A stretch of DNA of 64,000 bases from Parapontixanthobacter sp963736595 (GCA_963736595.1 CAVTPG010000002.1:62001-126000), one strand, 5' to 3'; counted from the first letter of the stretch, positions 45,701-55,652 are shown. Notes: generated by a model from the letters alone, not told the origin. A program made the numbers and translations.

Positions 45701-46097
45701 GGAAACGCAAACGGTTCTCGGCCTTGTCGATGGCATCGGCGGTCGCGCCGATCATCTCCACCCCGTATTTTTCCAGCGTGCCATCATTGGCGAGGTCCAG
45801 CGCGCAATTCAGCGCCGTTTGCCCGCCCATCGTCGGCAGCACGGCATCGGGGCGTTCCTTGGCGATGATCTTGGCGACGATATCGGGCGTGATCGGCTCG
45901 ATATAAGTCGCATCCGCCATGTCGGGATCGGTCATGATCGTGGCGGGATTGGAATTGACGAGGACGACGCGATAGCCCTCCTCGCGCAGCGCCTTGATCG
46001 CCTGTGTGCCGGAATAGTCGAACTCGCAAGCCTGTCCGATAATGATCGGACCCGCACCAATGACGAGGATGGAGGAAATGTCAGTACGTTTGGGCAT
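42743..46097 (-). CDS. carB: Carbamoyl-phosphate synthase large chain, frameshifted at the C-terminus
   Basis: Makes carbamoyl phosphate from bicarbonate, ammonia (from CarA) and two ATP, for pyrimidines and arginine. Two ATP-grasp halves (LVIGAGPIIIGQACEFDYSG near the start; ILGGGPNRIGQGIEFDY mid-way) and a C-terminal MGS-like allosteric domain (DKPIILPAIKTLIDAGFDI). In the frame as given, the protein ends ASLGCGRGNSLCLSERT at 42774. Removing one base near 42817 gives the normal ending AAAEAIRCVCPSELEVRSLQ to the TGA at 42743-42745. Start ATG 46095-46097 (an in-frame ATG at 46109 also exists). Confidence 0.95.
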
Positions 46098-46180
46098 TAA
46101 AGCATCCAATAATCACCTCGACGCCGATGAAGAAGCCAGCGATATTGACGATCCGCTCGCTCTCAAAAGAAGCTCTCTGA

Positions 46181-46660
46181 TTAAATTGATCGGTGGTTCT
46201 GGGGCTTCCGACAAAATCGCGTTGCCATAAGCAAAGAGCGAACCTGCGCCCGCCTTTCTTGCGTCAAATCTAAGTCATCGATCTTAGCCAGTGCTACCTC
46301 ATTATCTGAAACGAGTAGCCTCGACTGCTCTGTCGTGAGCGTGACTTTGTCGATCTCCGTCGAACTTATCGCCGTGTACTTTTCAGCGGCCAGAAATTGC
46401 ACGGCCTTACTGGTCAAATAATATTCGGTGAAGAGGCTCGAGGCGGAAACATCAATGCCAAGCAGCTTATTAAAAGCCAACGTGTCCATCGCTTCAGAAA
46501 ACCCGTCTTTCGTTGCGAAAAGCTCGTCGTAGATTAGGAGCAACGCATCCCGCCTGTAGCGCTTTTTCCTCAAACGATCACCGTCGTACGAAAGGAAGTA
46601 CAATTGACGCAGGAACTCAGCGTGGCGGTTCGCGAACTCATCACCCCAACATCCCCACAA
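46181..46660 (-). CDS. Unrecognised gene between carA and carB
   Basis: An open frame of ~159 residues from a possible TTG at 46658-46660 to the stop at 46181. It has no good ATG until residue ~50, and the frame continues upstream only as a shadow of carA. The protein looks genuinely coding: helical, with DALLLIYDELFATKDGFSEA, FTEYYLTSKAVQFLAAEKY and a charged C-terminus. I do not recognise a family. Base composition is visibly lower in GC than the flanking car genes, suggesting later insertion or relaxed constraint. It overlaps the carA stop by 20 bases and ends 84 bases before the carB start; transcription with car genes is likely. Confidence 0.6.
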   Translation of the reverse strand: MWGCWGDEFANRHAEFLRQLYFLSYDGDRLRKKRYRRDALLLIYDELFATKDGFSEAMDTLAFNKLLGIDVSASSLFTEYYLTSKAVQFLAAEKYTAISSTEIDKVTLTTEQSRLLVSDNEVALAKIDDLDLTQERRAQVRSLLMATRFCRKPQNHRSI

Positions 46661-47821
46661 ACTTCTCGAACAGATAAAAGCTGTCCTGCGGCCCCGGCGA
46701 TGCTTCCGGGTGATACTGCACGCCGAACGCGCGCTTGCCCGTAATGCTGATCCCGCAATTCGAGCCATCGAATAGCGAACGGTGCGTCTCCACCACGCCA
46801 TCCGGCAAGCTGTTCCCATCGACCGCAAATCCGTGATTCATCGCGGTAATCTCAACGAGGCCCGCGCTCTCGCCCCAGCCCTCTCCCACGCGCTGAACCG
46901 GATGGTTCGCGCCGCGATGCCCTTGATGCATCTTCGCCGTCTTCGCACCTGCGGCCAGCGCCAGCATCTGATGCCCCAGACAAATTCCGAACAAGGGCAC
47001 GTCGCGCTCCAGCAACGCTTTGATAACCGGCACGGCATATTCGCCAGTCGCCGCCGGATCGCCCGGCCCGTTCGACAGGAACACGCCATCGGGCTGCAAT
47101 TCGAGGATGTTTTCCAGCGATGTCTTGGCCGGAACGACCGTTACCCGTGCGCCGGCCTCCACCAGATTGCGAAAGATATTGTCCTTTGCGCCGAAATCCA
47201 TTGCCACCACATGAGGCCGGCTTTCGGGTCCAAAGCTGCGATAGCCCTTGCCCAGCCCCCAAGCGCCGCCATCCCAATCCGCCTGTCCATCGCGGGTAAC
47301 TAGCGCGGCCAAGTCCAGCCCTTCCAGCCCGCTCCATTTTTGCGCGCGGGCGTGCAAAGCGGCGATGTCGAATGAACCCTTCGGCTCATGCGCGATAACG
47401 GCATTCAAAGCGCCTTGCTGCCGGACCAGGCGCGTCAAAGCGCGGGTATCGACGCCCGACACCCGATCTTGTCATGCGCGGCCATCCATTCGGAAAAGCC
47501 TTGCTGGCTGCGGAAATTGCTGTGCGGCGTTATCGCTTCGCGCGTGATGCAGCCGACAGCCGATTCGACCTGACTTTCCATATCCTCTGCATTGGTGCCG
47601 ACATTGCCGATATGCGGAAAAGTGAAGGTGACGATCTGCGCGGCGTAGCTGGGATCGGTCATGATCTCCTGATAGCCGGTGATGGAGGTGTTAAAGCACA
47701 CTTCGCCCACCGCGCTGCCGACTGCACCAAAACCCTTGCCCCAGATGATCGTGCCATCGGCCAGAACCAGGCATCCGGTCGCGCCTTTGGGCGGCGCAGG
47801 TGTAGCAGCGGACAGGGCCAT
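46641..47821 (-). pseudogene. carA: Carbamoyl-phosphate synthase small chain, frameshifted
   Basis: Glutaminase subunit that supplies ammonia to CarB. The N-terminal domain (GCLVLADGTIIWGKGFGAVG, VCFNTSITGYQEIMTDPSYA) runs from ATG 47821 to ~47463, then in the sequence as given goes off frame. The rest, SGVDTRALTRLVRQQGALN onward, is in the next frame to 46641 and includes the class I amidotransferase site FGICLGHQMLAL (catalytic Cys) and QYHPEASPGP (His). A missing base near 47463 in a GGG run explains it (intact reading HDKIG-V-SGVDTR). Divergent from the GatB/YqeY gene. Confidence 0.93.
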
Positions 47822-47963
47822 ATTGGGGCGCTCCGTTAGTGTTTTGTGCGACGATGCTTGCTAAGTCGTGATCGCTAAGGCGTCGGCCTGTAACCGTCAA
47901 CCTATCGCAAGCTAACGCGATGCGCTAAACGGCGGACAACACCAAACCATCCACAGGAAATCT

Positions 47964-48416
47964 ATGATCCGCGATAAGATAAAGGCTGAAACGGTCCTCG
48001 CCATGAAAGCCAAGGACAAGCCGCGCACCGCCACGCTGCGCATGATCGCGGCCAAGATCAAGGATCGCGATATCGAGTTGCGCACGAGCGATATAAAGCC
48101 GGACGATGACGCGATGGTCACGCAGGTTTTGCAAAAAATGCAGAAACAGCGGCGCGAATCGATAACTATGTATGTTGAGGGCAATCGCGAAGAACTGGCT
48201 GAGCAGGAACGGCAGGAAATTGCGGTGATCGAGGAATTTCTCCCCACCATGATGGATGAGGCGCAGACCCGTGCTGCGATCGAGCAAGCCAAGTTAACCA
48301 CCGGCGCACAATCCATTAAGGATATGGGCAAGGTGATGGCGGAACTAAAGGCGCGTCATGGTGCTGTACTCGATATGAGTATTGCCGGTTCGCTGGTTAA
48401 GGGGAGTTTCCAATGA
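47964..48416 (+). CDS. GatB/YqeY domain protein
   Basis: A 150-residue helical protein of the YqeY family, related to the tRNA-binding tail of the amidotransferase GatB. Signature segments: LAMKAKDKPRTATLRMIAAKIKDRDIELR, QKQRRESITMYVEGNREELAEQE, EFLPTMMDEA and TTGAQSIKDMGKVMAELKAR. Location beside dnaG-rpoD is common across proteobacteria (rpsU/yqeY-dnaG-rpoD). The precise function is not established. It overlaps the following lipoprotein gene by four bases. Confidence 0.88.
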   Translation: MIRDKIKAETVLAMKAKDKPRTATLRMIAAKIKDRDIELRTSDIKPDDDAMVTQVLQKMQKQRRESITMYVEGNREELAEQERQEIAVIEEFLPTMMDEAQTRAAIEQAKLTTGAQSIKDMGKVMAELKARHGAVLDMSIAGSLVKGSFQ

Positions 48417-49171
48417 CGTTCCATTTTACACGCTCGAAATCCGTATTGACCGCCTGTGCGACCGGATTGGCTGCCTTGTCTCTGACCGCTTGCGACAGCG
48501 CGGAGACTGCCGAAGAAAACACTGAGTTGAACGAAGCGACGACAACCAGCGAAGCCAATGCTCTGGCCAATGCCATCGAGCCGCTGGATTATGCAGATTT
48601 AAGGCTGGGCGCGAAAATCGAGGGACCGCAGGGGCCGGACGTAAAAACAGCTTTCTCGAATGCGGCGGGTAATTTTGCCGACATCACCTCGTATGTGACG
48701 TGTCCTGACGGTATGGCGACTTGCGATCCCGCGACTGCGCCCGAAGGTACGATCTACACCTATGTTCATATCGTCTATCCGGGCGAGGACAATGACGCGG
48801 CCACTGGCAGCGGGAGCGGCAATGATTCCAGCGATGTCGAACGGGCGACCGCGTTTTATATGACGCAAGCAGCGCATGGGTTCACCGGTCAGGCTGGCTA
48901 TTCGCATGGCGAAGTGCTGGCATCGGTCGGAGAGAAAGCCAATGTTACGATCACCTGCGATGCGGGCAAGCTGGCATGGAGCATTAACGCAGGTGGCGGC
49001 GGCGACCAGTGGGAGCAAGCCGAGCCGGTGACGTTCTGGTGGCAGTCTACGTTGCCCCCTGCCGGACCATCGGAAGCCTATGCCTTTGATGCCGATGGCA
49101 CGACGGCTACCGCCAGCGGACCCTATCCAGCGCCTGTGGATGGCGTGCGAAACGCGTGCGACACACTTTAA
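48413..49171 (+). CDS. Hypothetical lipoprotein
   Basis: 252 residues with a lipoprotein signal: basic start (MTFHFTRSKS), hydrophobic segment and lipobox LTAC (Cys27). A Glu/Thr/Ala-rich linker follows; the mature protein has four other cysteines (VTCPDGMATCDP, TITCDAGK, NACDTL) in positions that could form two disulfides. Family not recognised. Its ATG overlaps the YqeY stop and it precedes dnaG by 65 bases, placing an exported protein within the macromolecular-synthesis operon region. Confidence 0.75.
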   Translation: MTFHFTRSKSVLTACATGLAALSLTACDSAETAEENTELNEATTTSEANALANAIEPLDYADLRLGAKIEGPQGPDVKTAFSNAAGNFADITSYVTCPDGMATCDPATAPEGTIYTYVHIVYPGEDNDAATGSGSGNDSSDVERATAFYMTQAAHGFTGQAGYSHGEVLASVGEKANVTITCDAGKLAWSINAGGGGDQWEQAEPVTFWWQSTLPPAGPSEAYAFDADGTTATASGPYPAPVDGVRNACDTL

Positions 49172-49236
49172 TATAGTCCCGCACAAGCGGCGTACCGAGG
49201 CTCGACTCGGATCGCTACTTAAGGCAAGCTGAGCCA

Positions 49237-51135
49237 ATGGCGCTTTCCCCGCAATGGCTGGACGAATTACGGGCGCGTGTGACGCTGTCCAGCATCATCA
49301 TGCGCACCACGAAATTGCAGCGTGCCGGGCGCGAATGGAAAGCGTGCTGCCCGTTTCATAACGAAAATACGCCCAGCTTTTACGTGAATGACGAAAAGGG
49401 GTTTTACCACTGCTTCGGATGTCAGGCGCATGGCGATGCGATTCGCTGGCTGACGGATCAGCAAGGCTTGCCCTTTATCGACGCGGTCAAGGAACTGGCT
49501 GCTGAAGCAGGGATGGAAATGCCTGCGCCCGATCCGCAAGCGGCCAAGCGTGCCGAGCAGCGCGCCAGTCTGCATGATGTAACCAGCGCGGCGCAAGATT
49601 GGTTCGTGCAAAACCTCAGCTCGGCAAACGGTGCATCGGCGCGCGCTTATCTGGAGCGGCGCGGGATTTCCCACAAGGTCGCGCAGGATTTCGGCTTTGG
49701 CTTGGCTCCGACTGACCGCCAGGCGTTAAAGGCGGCCTTGTCGCGCTTTCCCGAAGCGATGCTTATCGAGGCCGGCCTACGCATCGTGGTCGACGACAAA
49801 GAACCGTATGACAGGTTTCGCGGACGCTTGATGCTGCCGATCCAAGACGTGCGGGGCCGCGTTATCGGCTTTGGCGGGCGCATTCTAGAAGAAGGCACCA
49901 AGGCTCCGAAATATCTGAATTCACCCGACACGCCGCTCTTTGACAAGGGGCGCACACTCTACAATCTGCACCGAGCTGCGCCTGCGGCACGACAATCCGG
50001 GCGAATGCTTGTGGTCGAGGGATATATGGACGCGATCGCCCTCGCCTCTCACGGCATTGGTGAGGTGGTCGCGCCGCTTGGGACAGCTCTGACCGAGACG
50101 CAGATAGAACTGCTGTGGAAGCAGGTTGAATGCCCGATCCTGTGCTTCGATGGCGACAATGCCGGACAACGCGCGGCGAATCGCGCCATTGCAAGAGCTT
50201 TGCCGATGCTGCGCCCGTCTCACTCGCTCAGCATCATTCGTTTGCCAGCGGGACAAGACCCGGACGATCTGCTGCAAGCCAAGGGACGCGAGGCGATGGA
50301 GCAATTGCTTGGGCGTGCGAGCAGCCTGCTCGACGCGCTGTGGCAATTTGAACGTGATGCGCAGCCGCTGACTTCGCCCGAACATAAGGCCGGATTGAAA
50401 GCACGGTTGATGGATCATGTCGATGCGATCGAGCATCCCGACATCAAGTCGCTGTATCGCCGCGAGTTGCTGGACCGCTATTCCGCTTTTGCATTTCCTC
50501 CGCGTGCGCAAAGCGACTGGAAGGCCCGAAAATTTACCCCCGGCAAAGGTTATGAGCCTGCGATGCCGCAGATGACTAATCTTGCACGAACGACCCTGCA
50601 ACACGCCAGTACCGGGGGTTCGCGCGGAGAATTGGCTCTGGCGGTTATTCACGGTTTGGCGCGGTATCCGCGCGAAGTTTTGCGGCATGAAGAAGCGCTA
50701 TCGCATTATGCCCAGATTGATGGACAGCTCGGCCCTGCAATCGATACATTGATAGAATCGGCAGAAATGCTTGAAGATGGCGACACATCGCCCATATTGC
50801 TGGGTAACGGCCTGCCTGCTCCACCGGATAAAAACCGCTTCACCTTCCTTTGCGAAGGCATGGATCCGGATTGCGCAGTCGAGGATTTGGCCGAAGCTGT
50901 GTCGTTGCTCGTCGAACGGCCCGCTCTGGATGCTGCATTGGCTGTGGCAACGGCGCGTTTTGCGAGCGATCCTGAAGGGGCTTTTGCCGAACAGCAAAAA
51001 CTATTGAAACGAAAGCTGGAATTCGAGGCGCGACTCGGGTTAATAGCGTCACACAAGGCCGCTTTGGCCGAACCTATTTTTGAGACATCGTCGCAGAGCG
51101 AAACCGCTGACGATCATGAAACGGATCAGACCTGA
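49237..51135 (+). CDS. dnaG: DNA primase
   Basis: Synthesises RNA primers for replication. 632 residues: CHC2 zinc domain (CCPFHNENTPSF, YHCFGCQAHGD, residues ~36-66); the RNA polymerase core with the TOPRIM acidic site (VVEGYMDAI, DGDNAGQRAA, QDPDDLL, ~257-345); and a less conserved C-terminal DnaB-interaction domain. Start MALSPQWLDELRARV is family-typical. rpoD starts three bases after its stop, the classic dnaG-rpoD pair. Confidence 0.97.
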   Translation: MALSPQWLDELRARVTLSSIIMRTTKLQRAGREWKACCPFHNENTPSFYVNDEKGFYHCFGCQAHGDAIRWLTDQQGLPFIDAVKELAAEAGMEMPAPDPQAAKRAEQRASLHDVTSAAQDWFVQNLSSANGASARAYLERRGISHKVAQDFGFGLAPTDRQALKAALSRFPEAMLIEAGLRIVVDDKEPYDRFRGRLMLPIQDVRGRVIGFGGRILEEGTKAPKYLNSPDTPLFDKGRTLYNLHRAAPAARQSGRMLVVEGYMDAIALASHGIGEVVAPLGTALTETQIELLWKQVECPILCFDGDNAGQRAANRAIARALPMLRPSHSLSIIRLPAGQDPDDLLQAKGREAMEQLLGRASSLLDALWQFERDAQPLTSPEHKAGLKARLMDHVDAIEHPDIKSLYRRELLDRYSAFAFPPRAQSDWKARKFTPGKGYEPAMPQMTNLARTTLQHASTGGSRGELALAVIHGLARYPREVLRHEEALSHYAQIDGQLGPAIDTLIESAEMLEDGDTSPILLGNGLPAPPDKNRFTFLCEGMDPDCAVEDLAEAVSLLVERPALDAALAVATARFASDPEGAFAEQQKLLKRKLEFEARLGLIASHKAALAEPIFETSSQSETADDHETDQT

Positions 51136-51138
51136 TTT

Positions 51139-53151
51139 ATGGCTTCCAAGGAAAAAGACGACGCGCCTGTGATCGATCTTAAAGGTGCGGACATTAAAAA
51201 GCTGCTCGCTAAGGCGAAACGGCGCGGTTACCTCACCATCGATGAGTTGAACGAGGCACTGCCTCAAGACCAGATGTCTTCGGAGCAGATCGAGGATGTG
51301 ATGTCTTCCATCTCGGAGATGGGCGTCAATATCATCGACAGCGAGGAAGAAGCCGAAGCCGAGCCCGAAGTCGAGGAAATCGGCAAGGAAGGCGATGATG
51401 ACAAGGCTATCAGACGTCCGGTCGAGAAAACCAAGAAGCTGGCTGCCGGTGAGCGGACTGATGATCCTGTGCGGATGTATCTCCGTGAAATGGGCGCGGT
51501 CGAACTTCTAAGCCGGGAAGGCGAAATCGCAATCGCCAAGCGGATCGAAGCGGGCCGCGATATGATGATTGTCGGACTGTGCGAATCGCCGATCACCTTC
51601 CACGCGATCATCGATTGGTCGAATGCATTGAACAGCGAAGAGATGCAGCTTCGCGAAATCCTCGATCTGGATGCCATGTTGTCGAAAGAGCCACCCGCCG
51701 ACAAGCTGGCCGATGATGCTGAAGATGATGACGACGGCGAAATTTCCGAAGAAACTACTGGCCCAACCATTCGCGATGATGACGATGAAGAGGATGACGA
51801 TAGCGGATCCTCCGATGATAGTGATGGCGACAGTAATGAGGAAAGCGGCACCAAAAAGCGCGATGATGAAGAGGAAGAGGACAACACTCTTTCGCTGGCG
51901 CAAATGGAAGCCACGCTAAAACCGGATGCGATCGAACGCTTTGCGCGGATTGCCGACCTGTTCAAGAAGTTCCAGAAATTGCAATCCGAGCGCGTTGATG
52001 TGCTCGGTCGTGGAGATGATTTTCCGGCTGCCAAGGAACGTAAATACGAAGGTCTGCGCGAAGAATTGACGGCGGAAGTCGAGTCGGTGCAATTCCACGC
52101 GGCCAAGATCGAATTTCTGGTCGATAACCTTTACGCTTTCAATCGTCGCTTGACTGCGCTGGGCGGGCAGATGCTGCGCCTTGCGGAGCGTCACAAGGTT
52201 AAACGCCGCGACTTTCTCGATGCCTATATCGGCAATGAGATGGACGACAGCTGGCTGACGGAACGCGCTAAGAAAGACAAAAAGTGGGGCGCTTTCGCTG
52301 AGAAAGAAGCGGAATCTATCGAGCGCATTCGCTCGGAAATTTCCGATATTGCCGCCAATACGGGCATGAGCTTGCCGGAATTTCGCCGCATCGTGAATAT
52401 GGTGCAAAAGAGCGAACGGGAAGCGCGCATCGCGAAGAAGGAAATGGTCGAGGCGAACCTGCGCCTCGTGATTTCTATCGCAAAAAAATACACCAATCGC
52501 GGGCTGCAATTTCTCGACTTGATCCAGGAAGGCAATATCGGCCTGATGAAGGCGGTCGACAAATTCGAATATCGCCGTGGTTACAAGTTCAGCACTTATG
52601 CAACTTGGTGGATCCGGCAGGCGATCACACGTTCGATTGCCGATCAGGCGCGCACGATCCGTATTCCGGTGCATATGATCGAGACGATCAACAAGCTGGT
52701 CCGTACAAGTCGTCAGTTCCTGCATGAGGAAGGTCGTGAGCCTACTCCGGAAGAGATGGCGCAACGTCTGTCCATGCCGCTTGAAAAAGTGCGCAAGGTC
52801 ATGAAGATCGCGAAAGAGCCGATCAGCCTCGAAACGCCGATCGGCGACGAGGAAGATTCGCACCTTGGCGACTTTATCGAAGACAAGAATGCGATTATTC
52901 CGGTCGATGCCGCTATTCAGGCAAACTTGAAGGAAACCGTCACGCGCGTGTTGGCTTCTTTGACGCCGCGCGAAGAACGTGTGCTACGGATGCGCTTCGG
53001 TATCGGAATGAATACCGATCACACGCTGGAAGAGGTCGGACAGCAATTTAGCGTTACCCGCGAACGCATTCGGCAAATCGAGGCGAAAGCCTTACGCAAA
53101 CTGAAACACCCAAGTCGCAGTCGCAAGATGCGCTCATTTTTGGATCAGTAA
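51139..53151 (+). CDS. rpoD: RNA polymerase sigma-70 factor RpoD
   Basis: The main housekeeping sigma factor. 670 residues with region 1.1 (AKRRGYLTIDELNEALPQDQ), a strongly acidic low-complexity insert around residues ~190-250 (alternating Asp/Glu/Ser), region 1.2/2 (VRMYLREMGAVELLSREGE; LDLIQEGNIGLMKAVDKFEY; RRGYKFSTYATWWIRQAITR, which melts the -10), region 3 and region 4 (ERVLRMRFGIGMNTDHTLEE, then VTRERIRQIEAKALRKLKH for the -35). The acidic insert is typical of alphaproteobacterial RpoD but long here. Confidence 0.97.
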   Translation: MASKEKDDAPVIDLKGADIKKLLAKAKRRGYLTIDELNEALPQDQMSSEQIEDVMSSISEMGVNIIDSEEEAEAEPEVEEIGKEGDDDKAIRRPVEKTKKLAAGERTDDPVRMYLREMGAVELLSREGEIAIAKRIEAGRDMMIVGLCESPITFHAIIDWSNALNSEEMQLREILDLDAMLSKEPPADKLADDAEDDDDGEISEETTGPTIRDDDDEEDDDSGSSDDSDGDSNEESGTKKRDDEEEEDNTLSLAQMEATLKPDAIERFARIADLFKKFQKLQSERVDVLGRGDDFPAAKERKYEGLREELTAEVESVQFHAAKIEFLVDNLYAFNRRLTALGGQMLRLAERHKVKRRDFLDAYIGNEMDDSWLTERAKKDKKWGAFAEKEAESIERIRSEISDIAANTGMSLPEFRRIVNMVQKSEREARIAKKEMVEANLRLVISIAKKYTNRGLQFLDLIQEGNIGLMKAVDKFEYRRGYKFSTYATWWIRQAITRSIADQARTIRIPVHMIETINKLVRTSRQFLHEEGREPTPEEMAQRLSMPLEKVRKVMKIAKEPISLETPIGDEEDSHLGDFIEDKNAIIPVDAAIQANLKETVTRVLASLTPREERVLRMRFGIGMNTDHTLEEVGQQFSVTRERIRQIEAKALRKLKHPSRSRKMRSFLDQ

Positions 53152-53153
53152 TT

Positions 53154-53753
53154 ATGAAAAAGATTGCTCTTGGCGTTCTCGCGCTTCTCTCGACTGGCTT
53201 GCCCACTGCTCTTGTTGCTCAAGAATCCGATGCGGCGCAGCAAGTAGACACTGTAAATGATGCCAATCTTGCCATCGCTCGCGAAATTGTCGATCTTGGT
53301 TATCCGCCGGAAAGTCACGAGACCATGTTCTTCGGTACGATGGATCAAATGGTTATGCAGATGCGTGAAGGCATGCTGCAATCCATGGAAGTGCGGGATG
53401 AGGGTGCAGTTGCGATTCTCGACGAGTGGTTGGCGGAGTATGTTGCAGAGAGCAAAACTATTCTTAGCGGACATATCCCCAACTTAATGGACAGTATTGC
53501 AGTATCATATGCGAGCCTTTTTAGTTCGAACGAATTAGCGGATATTCGCAGTTTTGTAGGCACGCCGAGTGGACGGAAGTTTGTTAGCCAACAAGTAGCT
53601 CTCATCTCTTCGCCGGCATTCGCCGCTGCAAACCAAGCATATATTAATGACATCACAGCGATGCTTCCCGCTGCGCAGGAGAATTTGCGCACGGAGTTGA
53701 CGGAGTACTTTCAGGCAAAAGAAGCAGTCGAGGATGCTGCACCATCCACTTGA
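53154..53753 (+). CDS. DUF2059 periplasmic protein
   Basis: 199 residues with a Sec signal peptide (MKKIALGVLALLSTGLPTAL, cleavage near ALVAQE). The mature helical protein has the DUF2059 pattern in its second half (SSNELADIRSFVGTPSGRKF, then VSQQVALISSPAF). Function unknown. It starts two bases after the rpoD stop, close enough to be co-transcribed. Its third-codon positions look more AT-rich than rpoD, which may mean different origin or weaker selection. Confidence 0.75.
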   Translation: MKKIALGVLALLSTGLPTALVAQESDAAQQVDTVNDANLAIAREIVDLGYPPESHETMFFGTMDQMVMQMREGMLQSMEVRDEGAVAILDEWLAEYVAESKTILSGHIPNLMDSIAVSYASLFSSNELADIRSFVGTPSGRKFVSQQVALISSPAFAAANQAYINDITAMLPAAQENLRTELTEYFQAKEAVEDAAPST

Positions 53754-53887
53754 TTGATTTTTTTATTCTCGCTTAAGCGAGACATTGTGCGGTATGGTCG
53801 CGAGAGACCGCACAACGGTACGATCTTCGGCGTGGACAACGTACAATCGTTATAGCATTGCCAACAGCAGATCCTTATGTTTGCCCT

Positions 53888-54327
53888 ATGAAAATCGCTA
53901 TTGCATCCGACCACGCTGCGCTCGAGCCTTAAGGCCGAGCTTTGCGAGTGGCTTATCGAACAGGGCCATGAGGTTGCTGACCTTGGCCCGAACGCTGCTG
54001 ACAGTGTCGATTATCCCGACTTATGGTTACAAGCTAGCCGCAGTTGTCGCCGATGGCACCGCAGATCGGGGCGTCGCACTTTGTGGCAGCGGGATCGGCA
54101 TTTCGATTAGCGTCAATCGCAACCCTGCCATACGCTGTGCACTAGTGTCGGAGCCACTATCTGCTGCACTCGCCCGCGAACATAATGACGCCAATTGCAT
54201 CGCTTTGGGCGCGCGTTTAATTGGCCTCGATATGGCGAAAGCCTGCATATCAGCGTTTCTGCAAACTGAATTTGCCGGCGGACGCCATCAACGTCGCGTC
54301 GACAAACTTTCCAATCCCGACTGCTAA
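53888..54327 (+). pseudogene. rpiB: Ribose-5-phosphate isomerase B, two frameshifts
   Basis: Interconverts ribose and ribulose 5-phosphate in the pentose phosphate pathway. Three frames join into one protein. ATG 53888 reads MKIAIASDHAALE and hits a stop; LKAELCEWLIEQGHEVADLGPNAADSVDYPD continues in a second frame; YGYKLAAVVADGTADRGVALC onward is in a third, to the TAA at 54327. Extra bases near 53927 (C) and 54021 (T) explain both. The catalytic His/Asp (SDHAA) and phosphate loop (CGSGIGISISVNR) are present but split. glyA starts 14 bases after its stop. Confidence 0.9.
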
Positions 54328-54341
54328 AGGGTCAAGCATTC

Positions 54342-55652
54342 ATGACTACCGCTCCTGCAAATGACACCTCCGTCAATAACGGCTTCTGGCACGATTCGCT
54401 CGCCGAGGCTGATCCGGAAATTGCATCGGCAATCGATAGCGAGCTTGCACGGCAACGCGATAAGATCGAGCTAATTGCCAGTGAGAATATTGCCAGCAAG
54501 GCGGTTCTGGAAGCTGCTGGCAGTGTCTTCACCAACAAATATGCCGAGGGTTACCCCGGCAAACGCTATTATGGCGGATGCGAATACGCAGATGTGGTCG
54601 AGACGCTGGCCATTGAGCGCGCGAAACAATTATTCGGCTGTGAATTTGCCAATGTGCAACCCAATTCCGGCAGTCAGATGAACCAGGCCGTTTTCCTGGC
54701 TTTGCTGGAACCGGGTGATACTTTCATGGGGCTCGACCTCAATTCCGGCGGGCATCTGACGCATGGCTCTCCTGTCAATATGAGCGGCAAATGGTTCAAT
54801 CCAGTCGCTTATGGCGTGCGCGAAGAAGACGAGTTGATCGACATGGATGCGGTGGCTGAAACTGCGCTCAAACATAAGCCAAAGCTCATTATTTGCGGCG
54901 GAACGGCCTATTCACGCAGCTGGGATTTCGCACGTTTCCGCGAAATTGCCGATGAGATTGGCGCATATTTGCTGTGTGATATGAGCCATATTTCTGGGCT
55001 CGTGGCTGGCGGCGCGCACGCCTCCCCCTTCCCGCACGCGCATATCGTCACATCAACCACGCACAAATCCCTGCGCGGTCCGCGTTCCGGCATCATATTG
55101 TGGAACGACGAAGCGCTGACAAAGCCGCTCAACATGGCGGTCTTTCCCGGAATGCAAGGCGGCCCGCTGATGCACATCGTTGCGGCTAAGGCGGTTGCAT
55201 TCAGAGAAGCATTGCGCCCAGATTTCAAAGTTTATGCGCATCGCGTCGTTGAAAATGCGCGCGCGCTGGCTGCTTCGCTTGAAGAGCACGGACTGCGGAT
55301 CGTATCCGGCGGCACTGACAATCACTCGATGCTGGTCGATCTCACGGCGAAAAACGTGACCGGCAAGTCGGCCGAGAAAGGTCTCGACCGCGCTTGGCTG
55401 ACCTGTAACAAGAATGGCATTCCGTTCGATACACGCAGCCCATTCGTCACCAGCGGTATTCGCTTAGGCACTCCGGCAGGAACGACGCGCGGTTTCGGGC
55501 CAAGCGAGTTTCGCACGATCGGCAAGTTGATCGCAGAAGTCGTCGATGGCTTGTCGAAAAATGGACCTGATGGCGATACCGAGGTAGAGGACAAGGTGCG
55601 AAGCCAGGTGTCCGATCTGTGCAAAGCCTTCCCCGTCTATCCGGATATGTAA
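54342..55652 (+). CDS. glyA: Serine hydroxymethyltransferase
   Basis: Converts serine and tetrahydrofolate to glycine and methylene-THF; PLP enzyme, homodimer or tetramer. 436 residues: ELIASENIASKAVLEAAGSV, TNKYAEGYPGKRYYGGCEYAD, PNSGSQMNQAVFLALLEPGD, the PLP lysine in STTHKSLRGPRSG, and GTPAGTTRGFG. N-terminus extended by ~15 residues relative to E. coli. Follows rpiB closely and precedes nrdR, a common alphaproteobacterial order. Confidence 0.97.
   Translation: MTTAPANDTSVNNGFWHDSLAEADPEIASAIDSELARQRDKIELIASENIASKAVLEAAGSVFTNKYAEGYPGKRYYGGCEYADVVETLAIERAKQLFGCEFANVQPNSGSQMNQAVFLALLEPGDTFMGLDLNSGGHLTHGSPVNMSGKWFNPVAYGVREEDELIDMDAVAETALKHKPKLIICGGTAYSRSWDFARFREIADEIGAYLLCDMSHISGLVAGGAHASPFPHAHIVTSTTHKSLRGPRSGIILWNDEALTKPLNMAVFPGMQGGPLMHIVAAKAVAFREALRPDFKVYAHRVVENARALAASLEEHGLRIVSGGTDNHSMLVDLTAKNVTGKSAEKGLDRAWLTCNKNGIPFDTRSPFVTSGIRLGTPAGTTRGFGPSEFRTIGKLIAEVVDGLSKNGPDGDTEVEDKVRSQVSDLCKAFPVYPDM

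Noticed and set aside
46570..46758. Alternative small ORF across the carA 3' end
   Set aside because: It is out of frame with carA and the downstream unknown gene; the frame running to 46181 has the coherent protein.
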